The position numbers and the translations under genes are program-made. DNA of 36,331 nt from Collinsella sp. TF05-9AC (GTDB lineage: Bacteria; Actinomycetota; Coriobacteriia; Coriobacteriales; Coriobacteriaceae): positions 1 through 36,331 of the forward strand of contig NZ_QSSH01000023.1 of the NCBI RefSeq assembly GCF_003438495.1. The letters are read 5' to 3'. Each line of letters opens with the position of its first letter. Within the stretch, counting starts at the first letter, position 1. Shown here piece by piece: positions 18,401 to 25,771 of the stretch. The notes under the pieces were generated by a model. That model was not told where the DNA came from and did no database searches. It was given only the letters and a program-made list of their open reading frames with translations.

Positions 18401-19092
18401 AGCCAGTTCCATGCGGCCTTTTCGCTCATGCCGAGCACGCTCTGCAGCACCTCGACGACGTCGTCCTCAAAGTAGCTGTAGGTGTCGCGGGTCTGGAGCC
18501 AGGACTCGCCGTTGACGCGCTCAAAGGCCTCGCGGAACTCCTGGGTCTTGCCCAGGGAATCGATGTGGTCCTCGAGCTTTGCAAGCTTTAGGTCCTCGCC
18601 GTAGAAGCCGCGCGCCTCGTAGAACATGCGCTCAAAGCCGCGAAGCAGCGCCGTGGGAGCCGTATCGCCCTGCTTCCACTGGCCCGCCTTGCTATCGATG
18701 TTAAAGAGGATGGCCTGCGTGGACACCGAGCAGGCGCGCTCCATGGCAGCCACGACCATGGGGTCGACGATCTTGCCGTCAAAGTAGCGGATGGCGCTCT
18801 TGCCGCCGATCTGGCGATTCTCGAGCAGGTAGCTCAGCATCTTGAGGAAGTGCGATTTACCGGAACCGAAGAAACCACTGATCCATACGCCGATCTTGTC
18901 GGTGCGTACATCGATGGCATCGCCGTAGGCCTTGAAGAACGTGGCAAAATGCCTCTGCAACTCGCGCGTCACCACGTACTCGTCAAGCTCCTGGCGGATG
19001 GACCCATCTTTTGAATCCTGGACCTTGACCACGCCGTTGATGGAGCGGTTGATGTCTTTTGCAAAGAGGTCGCGAATGATCGTGTTGTCCAT
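15430..19092 (-). CDS. brxC: BREX type 1 ATPase BrxC
   Basis: A 1220-aa BrxC (PglY-like, DUF499-related). An N-terminal P-loop ATPase carries Walker A GFFGSGKSH at 73-81 and Walker B LLFMVDEVGQF at about 266-276. A sensor-like VMVTSQEA follows. The second half is long and helical, with coiled-coil-like stretches, and the C-terminus is Pro/Ala-rich before a short conserved tail. BrxC is essential for exclusion in type 1 systems and is thought to act as a large ATP-driven assembly. AAAGGAG lies 5 nt before the ATG. Length is normal for the family and no break is seen. A 78-base gap separates it from brxB. Confidence 0.94.
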   Translation of the reverse strand: MDNTIIRDLFAKDINRSINGVVKVQDSKDGSIRQELDEYVVTRELQRHFATFFKAYGDAIDVRTDKIGVWISGFFGSGKSHFLKMLSYLLENRQIGGKSAIRYFDGKIVDPMVVAAMERACSVSTQAILFNIDSKAGQWKQGDTAPTALLRGFERMFYEARGFYGEDLKLAKLEDHIDSLGKTQEFREAFERVNGESWLQTRDTYSYFEDDVVEVLQSVLGMSEKAAWNWLEGSEDEVLAPDVFAKKVKDYVDAQAAAHGGNYRLLFMVDEVGQFITNDRDPSLMLSLQTIVEELGAACGGRVWVMVTSQEAIDNLSLPVGNDFSKIQGRFNTRLSLSSSSVDEVIQRRVLEKTAPAADMLAQVYEQDAAVLKNNFTFEGGSRSDLAGFGSSKDFVASYPFVGYQFKLLPDVMTEVRKHGVKAKHMSTGERSMLSAFQESAQAIQHEQTGALVPFWRFFDTISKDLEHGINQVVDRAERAAENAEGLESYDVRVLKLLYLIRYIGYVKASVENISIFMIDSLDVDKRALKDRVKESLARLEHENYVARQGDTYSFLTDEEQEIAQEIAQTPIDNAKVIESIKKRLFESIYTARKLNREANDFPFDRYVDGSIHGSSMGGMELSVVTMDGDLGCADDAELALKSVDKAIVALSDEVDYWTPLVNAAKICMYAQTRNLQELPPSTRQIVEAKMREKDSNEKEADILLTEAVLHARCAVNGRMVEVHATKPAQVFDQVLAQLCDIIFGKAGYIGAPVEGDSDIRSTLAGNIQTGIDGMDAGNARALKDVEDYLRVQHQRHLDTAMGDIQRKYQQKPYGWREVNIANVVAQLVVEQRAQVLFGGQTIQANDNRMVAFLRKDADKVQVRLRVRMSDRLLRDTGDLMRDLFDLDTVPSDEDKLVAELKERLGSLRQDCLDMMHDFYTGIKPLYPYPGESECEKMRSEVADVLKDQNESEAFLTTFTKHENRLLDAKEDFDKVVEFFESNQRTAFDHAKDFLSRTEGIEYASDDIPSAVENVAKVREILKDPKPYGRIKDLQPLMDPVEDDMKKLLGIRRNEFLHRIESDLQDLQAQAESQKGFVKQAKDAIADAGAKYESFKNRAHSAQSLNELSVAATNWGNWLSAATNGMYDAVDEARMRMDNERRTTEVTSTGEVVKKISNKGAASSAPVPAPVPQRKIKALRRADLVKPSRLLSAEDVERYVDDLRSRLMQALAANDEIRIN

Positions 19093-19170
19093 GGGTGCTC
19101 CTTTGGGTTTGGGAACGTTATGGCAAAGGGTTGTTACCGGCGGCAGGGACTTGTCTGCGGGGAGCCGTGC

Positions 19171-19863
19171 TTACGAGATATCGATGGCGCGGTAGTAGTT
19201 GTCGGCCGGCAGACGGTTAAAGAGCTGGAAAGAAGAGCCGTTGAAACTGCCCGGATAGGCGGCGACCACAGGCACCTCATCAAAATCCGCAAGCATGCAG
19301 TGGAGAAGCGTGTGTATGCGAAAGAACGGGAAAACCTCGCCCGCACCGGTGAGGAGAACGACGTCTCCAGGCGCGTGCGGCTCGGTCTGCTCAAGGATGT
19401 ACGCGGCGACTTTCTCGGGCGAGGCGAACTTGGCCACGTCCCCGAGCACGCGCTGGGTACCGCGGCGCTCCTCTTGGTGCGGGATAGCCTTGAGGACACG
19501 GCGCTTTTCGAGAATTGCCAGCACGGCGTCGTAAAGGTTCACGACCTTGAGCGTGCACGGAAGCTTGTCGGCCTCGGCATCGCGTAAAAGGGTGTCAAAT
19601 AATGCACGCGCCTCAAACTCCAGCGCGGGGTCATAGCAAAAGGTGTGGAAGCCGATCTCATTGCCTATGCCCTTGTTAGCCAAAAAGTCCTCGCTGCACA
19701 GGCATTCGCGCAGAAGCTGCGCGCGGCGCTCAAATTCCTGGCAGGCGCGCTCGGAGCGGGAATGCGCCGCCACGACGCTCTTGCGGAAATGGATGCCGAT
19801 ATTGGTGGTGAGATCGGTCGCCGGGGTGATAACGGGGTCGACGGCGCTTTTGACGGGAGCCAC
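19171..19863 (-). CDS. brxB: BREX type 1 protein BrxB (DUF1788)
   Basis: A 230-aa BrxB, DUF1788 family. Recognisable blocks are GNEIGFHTFCYDP, VVLLTGAGEVFPFFRIHTLLH and the C-terminal YPGSFNGSSFQLFNRLPADNYYRA. BrxB has no known enzyme activity but is required for phage exclusion in type 1 BREX. It starts with GTG one base after the brxA stop, so translation is almost certainly coupled. Confidence 0.92.
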   Translation of the reverse strand: MAPVKSAVDPVITPATDLTTNIGIHFRKSVVAAHSRSERACQEFERRAQLLRECLCSEDFLANKGIGNEIGFHTFCYDPALEFEARALFDTLLRDAEADKLPCTLKVVNLYDAVLAILEKRRVLKAIPHQEERRGTQRVLGDVAKFASPEKVAAYILEQTEPHAPGDVVLLTGAGEVFPFFRIHTLLHCMLADFDEVPVVAAYPGSFNGSSFQLFNRLPADNYYRAIDIS

Positions 19864-19864
19864 G

Positions 19865-20515
19865 CTACATCATCGCCCTGCCGGTAAGGGCCGCGATAAG
19901 CGACTGCTCGCCCAGCTGAACCAAGGCTCGCTCGACATCGGAATCGAGGAAGAGTGGTGACAGGCGCTCGGACTCCGGGCCCTGGCCCTCGCCGATAAGG
20001 CCGGCATGGCGGAGCGTCTGGCGGAGCGAGCCCTTGATGCGCTTGACCGTGGCCTCAGTCCAGCGGGCCGCGTCCGGATACTCCGTGGTAAAGCGTGTCA
20101 TAAAGGCGTTGAGGTCAACCGCCGTAAAGGCATAATCGAAGTTTTGTAGGCGCTCCCCTACCTCGACGAGCACGAGCTCGCGCACGATATCGTAGCGGCA
20201 GATCATGCTGTAGAAGATGGCCTGGTCCGCCTGCGTGGGAGTGCCGGATGCCATGAGCCTGGTTAGGGATGACGCAGCCTCGACGGCGGTTTTGGGGTCG
20301 ATGCCGCGCGCGGCGCATACGGCGTCCGTGGGCACCATGGCGTCAAGGCGGCGAAGGCACACGGTTGCGCGGTTGGCGACCATGCGCTCCGTGGGATATT
20401 GAAAGAGGTTCTCGCTCTTTACGCGTACAATGACCTGCTCGTCGCTTGCGCCCTGCATACGAAGGGCAGCGACGATGCGCATCTCATGCGGGAGGAATTG
20501 CTCGCGGGTGAGCAC
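19865..20515 (-). CDS. brxA: BREX type 1 protein BrxA (DUF1819)
   Basis: A 216-aa BrxA, DUF1819 family, a small helical DNA-binding protein that opens type 1 BREX operons. Conserved features are the start EMRIVAALRMQGASDEQV, the central FYSMICRYDIVRELVLVEV and the C-terminal helix-rich tail. The only start that gives a full-length protein is GTG at 20515. It directly abuts, and shares a base with, a run of ten Gs on the coding strand. No ordinary Shine-Dalgarno site is seen, so the G-run may serve that role. An upstream GTG leader frame would join brxA in frame only if the run had 9 or 12 Gs, so tract length could affect expression. Confidence 0.88.
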   Translation of the reverse strand: MLTREQFLPHEMRIVAALRMQGASDEQVIVRVKSENLFQYPTERMVANRATVCLRRLDAMVPTDAVCAARGIDPKTAVEAASSLTRLMASGTPTQADQAIFYSMICRYDIVRELVLVEVGERLQNFDYAFTAVDLNAFMTRFTTEYPDAARWTEATVKRIKGSLRQTLRHAGLIGEGQGPESERLSPLFLDSDVERALVQLGEQSLIAALTGRAMM

Positions 20516-20524
20516 CCCCCCCCC
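20515..20524 (-). repeat. G10 homopolymer at the brxA start
   Basis: Ten consecutive C on the plus strand (G on the coding strand). The last G is the first base of the brxA GTG start. Poly-G tracts are classic slipped-strand mutation sites, and Streptomyces Pgl is phase variable through a G-tract in pglX. Here it could change Shine-Dalgarno-like pairing or the frame of a short leader peptide. Confidence 0.75.
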
Positions 20525-20856
20525 GAACGCTTTTTGTGGTTACATCCACAGTACACGCTCCAAGGGTGTCAAAGGCTGTCACAAGTGCGCCGCAACCCGG
20601 CAGGCAGGCGCGGCGCACATGACAATAATCATACCTGTTGGTAAAAAAGGTACCACGCCCAGAGTGTCAAATGTTGAGCAACAAAATTAAATCCGGTTAA
20701 CGGTCATTTTCGCAGCTCAGAAGCTTTGCCGAGGTCGCCCCAAATCACACTTGCCAGACAACCGCGCTTACGAATGCAGGCACGCACACGCCCAACGCCA
20801 TCCTCCGCTATATTCAACATAGAGTTATACATATGCTTCTATGTAAGGAGTTTCAT
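20525..20856. promoter_or_regulatory. Divergent control region between BREX and the Phd-like gene
   Basis: About 330 bases without a gene. On the minus strand two related ~23-bp elements begin with TTTGACAC (20671-20649 and 20573-20549) and share GG, GCGTG and GTAC further on. Between them lie a hairpin TGCGCCGC/GCGGCGCA (20586-20617) and a TATGAT -10-like box (20633-20628). No ideal -35/-10 pair was found, so the BREX promoter position is uncertain. The right end holds the palindrome before the Phd-like gene. No brxR-type regulator gene is present nearby. Confidence 0.45.
20817..20844. promoter_or_regulatory. Palindrome before the Phd-like gene
   Basis: ACATAGA at 20817-20823 and TCTATGT at 20838-20844 form 7-bp arms just upstream of the ribosome-binding site. 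Antitoxins of the Phd/YefM type usually repress their own operon by binding such palindromes. This is therefore a plausible autoregulatory operator, unproven. Confidence 0.4.
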
Positions 20857-21030
20857 ATGCCTGTCGTAAAGCCTATTTCTGATCAGACGCGCGCGCTAAC
20901 TACCATTCAGGAACGCGAAGATCACATTCAACGTACCATCGCTCATGGTTACGACGACCTCACCAACGGTCGTGTGCGCCCCTGGAAACAAGCGAAGGCC
21001 GAGGCGGATCGGATGCGAGCCTCGAGATAA
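20857..21030 (+). CDS. Short Phd/YefM-like antitoxin, orphan or relic
   Basis: A 57-aa protein. Its first residues MPVVKPISDQTR match the usual start of Phd/YefM antitoxins (MPxxKPISDLRN), and its end (GYDDLTNGRVRPWKQAKAEADRM) resembles the toxin-binding tail of such proteins. The middle ~25-30 residues expected in an 80-90-aa family member are missing. AAGGAG sits 6 nt before the ATG, and a palindrome lies upstream. No toxin gene follows; the next gene is serC. It is either a decayed antitoxin or one acting in trans. The match is by eye only. Confidence 0.55.
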   Translation: MPVVKPISDQTRALTTIQEREDHIQRTIAHGYDDLTNGRVRPWKQAKAEADRMRASR

Positions 21031-21163
21031 GCCCTCTCCCCCATGTAACCATCCTGTAAATCATAGCGGCGCACTCGAGTTTTACCGTGATGCAGTCGCG
21101 CCTGGCGCTCCACTGTGCTAAAGTATCCCGAACGTTCAAACGACTACGAGGGGGAACTAGAAG

Positions 21164-22288
21164 ATGGCACGTGTGCACAACTTCTCAGCTGGCCCGGCCG
21201 CACTGCCCACAAGCGTGCTCGCCGAGATCGCCGACGAGATGATGGACTACCGCGTTTGCGGCATGTCCGTGCTCGAGATGAGCCATCGATCTAGCATGTA
21301 CCAGCAGATCATCGACGACGCCGAGGCAACCCTGCGCCGCCTGCTGAGTATCCCCGACAACTACCGTGTCCTGTTTTTGCAGGGCGGCGCCACGCTACAG
21401 TTTGCGGGCATCCCGATGAACCTCATGCGCCGCGGCCGCGCCGGCTACGTCGTGACCGGCAACTTTGCCAACAAAGCGTACAAAGAGGCCGCCAAGTACG
21501 GCGAGGCCGTGCTGCTCGCGAGTTCCGAGGACACCAATTTCGACCGCATCCCCGACATGGCCGACATCAACGCGCACATTGCCGCCGAGGCCGCGGGCGA
21601 CGGGCTCGACTACGTCTACATCTGCCAGAACAACACCATCTTTGGCACCATGTTCCACGAGCTGCCCGATTGCGGCGACGTGCCGCTGGTCGCCGACGTC
21701 TCGAGCTGCTTTCTGTCGCAGCCGCTCGACGTCGAGCGCTACGGACTCATCTACGCCGGCGCTCAGAAAAACGCCGGCGCCGCGGGCGTCACCGTGGTCA
21801 TCGTGCGCGACGACCTGATCGCCGACGGTCCGGCCTTTGCGCAGACGCCGCAGTACATGGACCTTAAGACCCAAGCCGCCAAGGGCTCCATGCTCAACAC
21901 GCCCAACACCTTTGGCATCTATGTGTGCGGCAAGGTGTTCCGTTGGGTTGAGCAGACCGGCGGACTTGCTGCCATGGCCGAGCGCAACTGGGCCAAGGCC
22001 AACCTGCTCTACGACCTGCTCGAGCAAAGCGAGCTGTTCCATGGCACCGCGCAGGAGGACAGTCGCTCCATCGCCAACGTCACGTTCCGCACCGGCGATG
22101 CCGACCTCGACGCCGCCTTTGTCGCAGGCGCGGCCGAGCACCAGATCCAAAACGTCAAGGGCCATCGCCTGGTGGGCGGCATGCGCGCCAGCGTGTACAA
22201 CGCCGTCACCATGGAGGACGTGCAGGCGCTGGCCACGTACATGAAGGACTTCGAAGCGCAGCATAGTTTGAGTCCGCGATCTAACTAG
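21164..22288 (+). CDS. serC: Phosphoserine aminotransferase
   Basis: A 374-aa PLP-dependent class V aminotransferase that converts 3-phosphohydroxypyruvate and glutamate to phosphoserine and 2-oxoglutarate (serine synthesis), cytoplasmic. It shows HNFSAGPAALP at the N-terminus, EMSHRSSMY, FLQGGATLQF and the PLP-lysine motif YAGAQKN with K202. The C-terminal substrate region GHRLVGGMRASVYNA is intact. GAGGGGG lies about 10 nt upstream of the ATG. It is followed 72 bases later by serA, the preceding pathway step, so the pair forms a serine operon. A perB-type phosphatase for the last step is not in the window. Confidence 0.97.
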   Translation: MARVHNFSAGPAALPTSVLAEIADEMMDYRVCGMSVLEMSHRSSMYQQIIDDAEATLRRLLSIPDNYRVLFLQGGATLQFAGIPMNLMRRGRAGYVVTGNFANKAYKEAAKYGEAVLLASSEDTNFDRIPDMADINAHIAAEAAGDGLDYVYICQNNTIFGTMFHELPDCGDVPLVADVSSCFLSQPLDVERYGLIYAGAQKNAGAAGVTVVIVRDDLIADGPAFAQTPQYMDLKTQAAKGSMLNTPNTFGIYVCGKVFRWVEQTGGLAAMAERNWAKANLLYDLLEQSELFHGTAQEDSRSIANVTFRTGDADLDAAFVAGAAEHQIQNVKGHRLVGGMRASVYNAVTMEDVQALATYMKDFEAQHSLSPRSN

Positions 22289-22360
22289 CCCGCAACCCGC
22301 GGGCCGACCAGCCACCTCAGACCACCCTGCTTAGATAAAAACCTGCTAAGGAGTTTTTCC

Positions 22361-23524
22361 ATGCGTAAGATTAAGACCATCGACGACATCACTAAAGACG
22401 GCAAAGTCGAGTTTGGCGAGGGCTACGAATTTGTAAGCACCGCCGAGGAGGCCGACGCCATCCTGATGCGCTCGACCGATCTGCACGGCTACGAGCTGCC
22501 CGAGGGCATCCGCGCCATCGCCCGCTGCGGCGCCGGCGTCAACAACATCCCCGTCGAGGAGTACGCCAAGAAGGGCGTCGTCGTCTTTAACTCCCCCGGC
22601 GCCAACAGCAACGCCGTCAAGGAGCTCGTCCTGGGCATGCTAGTGCTCTCGAGCCGCGGCGTAGTGCAGTCGATGAACTGGGTGCGCGACAACGCCGACG
22701 ACCCCGAGATCCAGGTCGATGCCGAGAAAGCCAAGAAGGCCTTTGTGGGCCGCGAGCTCAAGGGCAAGCGCATCGGCGTTATCGGCCTGGGCAACGTGGG
22801 CTCCAAGGTCGCCAACGCCTCCGTCGATCTGGGCATGGACGTCTACGGCTACGATCCGTTCATTTCCGTTGAGCACGCGTGGGTGCTGAGCCGCGAGGTG
22901 CAGCGCGTGGGCACGCTCGAGGATCTGTGCCGCGGCTGCGACTACCTCACCGTGCACGTGCCCAGCAAGGCCGACACCATCGGCATGATCAGCACCGAGC
23001 AGATTAACCTGCTGGCACCCGACGCCGTGCTCATCAACTACGCACGCGAAACCATCATTGACGAGGACGCCGTCGACGCTGCCCTGCGCGAGGGTAAGCT
23101 GAGCTGGTTTAGCTGCGACTTTGCCACGCCCAAGACCGTCAAGATGCCCAACACGTTTATCACCACGCACTCGGGCGCCGGCACCGGCGAGGCCGAGGCC
23201 AACTGCGCCGACATGGCCATCAGCGAGCTCAAGGATTACCTGGAGAACGGCAACATCGCGCACAGCGTCAACTACCCCGCCTGCAGCATGGGCAAGGCGC
23301 GCGCCGCGAGCCGCATCGCCTGCCTGCACGCCAACGTGCCCAACATGATCGGCCAGATCACGGCCATCCTGGCCAAGGACAACGCCAACGTGCAGCGTAT
23401 GACCAACGAGTCCGCCGGCGAGAACGCCTACACCATGTTCGACACCGACGAACACCTAGACAGCAGCACCATCGAGGCGCTCAAGCAGATTCCGTCGATG
23501 TATCGCGTGCGCGTGATCAAGTAG
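22361..23524 (+). CDS. serA: D-3-phosphoglycerate dehydrogenase
   Basis: A 387-aa NAD-dependent dehydrogenase that oxidises 3-phosphoglycerate, the first step of serine synthesis. It has an N-terminal substrate domain (ARCGAGVNNIP), NAD-binding GLGNVG near residue 142, the catalytic-Arg segment NYARETIIDE, and a C-terminal ACT domain from about residue 315 (NVPNMIGQITAILAKDNANV) that may sense serine. This is the short form, without an intervening ASB domain. AAGGAG is 7 nt before the ATG. It sits downstream of serC, and two hairpins follow it. Confidence 0.96.
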   Translation: MRKIKTIDDITKDGKVEFGEGYEFVSTAEEADAILMRSTDLHGYELPEGIRAIARCGAGVNNIPVEEYAKKGVVVFNSPGANSNAVKELVLGMLVLSSRGVVQSMNWVRDNADDPEIQVDAEKAKKAFVGRELKGKRIGVIGLGNVGSKVANASVDLGMDVYGYDPFISVEHAWVLSREVQRVGTLEDLCRGCDYLTVHVPSKADTIGMISTEQINLLAPDAVLINYARETIIDEDAVDAALREGKLSWFSCDFATPKTVKMPNTFITTHSGAGTGEAEANCADMAISELKDYLENGNIAHSVNYPACSMGKARAASRIACLHANVPNMIGQITAILAKDNANVQRMTNESAGENAYTMFDTDEHLDSSTIEALKQIPSMYRVRVIK

Positions 23525-23587
23525 CGCCGACTGACCTGACGGGCAGTTCCCCATGTGGCCTGCCCGTCGCTGACATTGAATGCCCGC

Positions 23588-23623
23588 GGGGGCGCCTTTC
23601 GCACGAGAGGCGCCCCCATTTTT
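23588..23623 (+). terminator. Intrinsic terminator after serA
   Basis: Perfect 10-bp stem GGGGGCGCCT/AGGCGCCCCC (23588-23597 with 23608-23617) followed by ATTTTT. A second hairpin, GACGGGCAG/CTGCCCGTC (23538-23568), lies just before it and may aid termination. Confidence 0.85.
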
Positions 23624-23701
23624 GTGAGCGCTCCATTAAATGCACTGAGCCGCTTCTTGGCATACAATCTGTATGTTGACCTAACTATCTGTGAGGTGCC
23701 T

Positions 23702-24922
23702 ATGGTTGATACAGATTTTGCTTGGCGGCTTACGCAAGGGCTCGTGCGGATCGACAGTTCAGACCCGGGTGCGTATGAGGACGAGATTGAGCGCTATATC
23801 AAAGCGTTGGTTGAGGAACGGTTGGCGCAGCTGAGCTATCCGGTACTCGATGCCGTGCAGATTGCAGAGCACGAAGTACTCCCCGGACGCCGCAATCTAA
23901 TGGTCACCGTGCCGGGCCAAAGCGACGAGCCACGGCTCGTCTACATCTGCCATTTGGATACCGTCACCTTGGGCGATGGCTGGGACGCGGACATTCCGCC
24001 GCTCGGAGCGATCGTGCGCAACGATAAGCTCTACGGCCGTGGTGCCTGCGATATGAAGGGTGGCCTGGCCTGCGCCATTGCCGCGCTGGTCCATACGCTC
24101 GAGCGCGTGGTGGCGGATGGCGCGCTGCCGCGTCGCGGCTTTTCGCTCATCTGCTCGGTCGACGAGGAAGATTTTATGCGCGGCTCAGAGGCCGCGATCG
24201 ATGCTGGCTGGGTCGGCTCGCGCGAATGGGTGCTGGACACCGAGCCCACCGACGGACAGATCCAGGTGGCGCACAAGGGGCGTACGTGGTTCGAGATTGA
24301 AATGGCTGGCGTGACGGCGCATGCGAGCCAGCCCTGGAAGGGCGCGGATGCCGTCGCCGCCATGGCCGAGGCCGTGTGCTCGCTTCGCCGCGCATTTGCG
24401 GCGCTGCCCGTGCATAATGAGCTGGGGCCTTCGACCATCACGTTTGGCCAAATCGAGGGCGGATATCGCCCCTACGTCGTACCCGACCGCGCCAAAGTCT
24501 GGGTCGACATGCGCCTGACCCCGCCGACCGATACGGCCGCCGCGACGCGCATGGTAGAGCAGGCCATCGCCGTCGCCGAAGCCGCCGTTCCCGGTTGCCA
24601 TGGCAGCTACACCGTGACGGGCGACCGCCCCGCCATCGAGCGCGACCCGAACTCTCCCCTTCTAGCTGCACTCAAGCGCGCAGCAGACGATACGACGGAC
24701 GCGGACACGACCGTCGGCTTCTTTACCGGCTACACCGATACCGCCGTCATTGCCAGCAAGACGGGTAACCGCAATTGCATGAGCTACGGCCCCGGCTCGT
24801 TGGCGCTCGCGCACAAGCCCAACGAATATGTGCCCCACGCCGATATCGTTCGTTGTCAGAACGTGCTCATCGTGCTCGCCGACAACGTGCTCTGGGACGC
24901 GAGCGGCCAAGTTGGGGCATAA
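23702..24922 (+). CDS. M20-family metallopeptidase (ArgE/DapE/YgeY-like)
   Basis: A 406-aa di-zinc amidohydrolase of the M20 family. The metal and catalytic residues are in order: H84-x-D86 (CHLDTV), D117 (GRGACDMKGG), E155-E156 (SVDEED) and a late His in the C-terminal ALAHKPNEYVPHAD block. The dimerisation lid contains GVTAHASQPWKGADA. The substrate (acetylated amino acid, dipeptide or succinyl-diaminopimelate) is not decidable, though the overall pattern recalls YgeY-type hydrolases. The frame continues upstream to 23555, but that stretch overlaps the serA terminator. The ATG at 23702 has GAGG 5 nt before it and matches family length. Confidence 0.9.
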   Translation: MVDTDFAWRLTQGLVRIDSSDPGAYEDEIERYIKALVEERLAQLSYPVLDAVQIAEHEVLPGRRNLMVTVPGQSDEPRLVYICHLDTVTLGDGWDADIPPLGAIVRNDKLYGRGACDMKGGLACAIAALVHTLERVVADGALPRRGFSLICSVDEEDFMRGSEAAIDAGWVGSREWVLDTEPTDGQIQVAHKGRTWFEIEMAGVTAHASQPWKGADAVAAMAEAVCSLRRAFAALPVHNELGPSTITFGQIEGGYRPYVVPDRAKVWVDMRLTPPTDTAAATRMVEQAIAVAEAAVPGCHGSYTVTGDRPAIERDPNSPLLAALKRAADDTTDADTTVGFFTGYTDTAVIASKTGNRNCMSYGPGSLALAHKPNEYVPHADIVRCQNVLIVLADNVLWDASGQVGA

Positions 24923-24961
24923 TAAGCCGCGAACAAACCGACTCGTGCGTTAGGACCGCCC

Positions 24962-25642
24962 ATGAAAGCACTTCCGTTTCCCTGCATCCGCCCGGCTCAG
25001 GACCGCGTGCTCGAGGCGCTGCCTGCAATGGACAGCATCATGAGCGGCAACGATGCTCTGCGCGGAGCCATTGCCGATGGTCTGATGCTCAAGGACCCGG
25101 GTGCGGCGTATTACGTGTACGAATGCTCGGGCGAGCCGGGACGTGTGACGGGTGTCGTGGCGATCTGCCCGGTTGGTGCGCTGGCGGGCGGCGACGCGGT
25201 TGCCGCCGATACGACCGCCGCTGCGCGCGCAATCGCCGACCTCAAGGTACAGCCCCGTCCCGTAACGCTTGTCTACGAAGCCTCTCCCGTCATGGATATC
25301 ATCCTCGGCGCCGCAAAAGAGGGCGCTTCACTCTATGCCGTCACCGACCCCGCCGGCATTACGCACCGCGTGTGGGAGGTCAAGCGCGAGGACGCCGTCG
25401 GGGCCATCCGCGCCATGCTCGACCAGGCGCCGGAGCCGGCACTGGCCGACGACCCTGCCTACGCTGTCGCACTAGTCGAGGCATCACAGCTCCTGGCCGA
25501 CGATGCACGTGCCGCCGGCACCTACACGGGCAAAGAGCCGTTCAACTTTGCCGTAGCTGCGCTCTTCCCCGCCGCGCAGGTCAGCGGCGGCGCGGCGCAG
25601 GTTCCGACGGGTCTGCTCACGCACCAGGTCGCGCGGTTCTAG
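24962..25642 (+). CDS. Short DUF1015-like protein
   Basis: A 226-aa protein resembling the N-terminal half of DUF1015 proteins: GLMLKDPGAAYYVYEC, a TGVVAICPVG block, LVYEASPVMDIIL and AVTDPAGITHRVWEV follow the family order. Full members are about 400 aa and carry an HHRYE motif, which is absent here (the stretch reads ADDPAYAVALVEA). It therefore looks like a shortened, possibly degenerate member. Function of the family is poorly defined. It starts 39 bases after the M20 gene on the same strand and is probably co-transcribed. Confidence 0.65.
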   Translation: MKALPFPCIRPAQDRVLEALPAMDSIMSGNDALRGAIADGLMLKDPGAAYYVYECSGEPGRVTGVVAICPVGALAGGDAVAADTTAAARAIADLKVQPRPVTLVYEASPVMDIILGAAKEGASLYAVTDPAGITHRVWEVKREDAVGAIRAMLDQAPEPALADDPAYAVALVEASQLLADDARAAGTYTGKEPFNFAVAALFPAAQVSGGAAQVPTGLLTHQVARF

Positions 25643-25686
25643 CAAGACCAGACCGTCCAGCACAAAAATCGGCAGCCCAACAAACA

Positions 25687-25728
25687 GGGGGCGGAGATGC
25701 AGCAGGTACATGCATCTCCGCCCCTTTT
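25687..25728 (+). terminator. Intrinsic terminator, possibly bidirectional
   Basis: The stem GGGGCGGAGATGCA/TGCATCTCCGCCCC followed by TTTT closes the plus-strand DUF1015-like gene. It also lies just downstream of the convergent histidine phosphatase. Confidence 0.85.
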
Positions 25729-25771
25729 GCGTCGAGAAGTTATGCCGACGACCCGTGCCGCCGCGCTCGCG

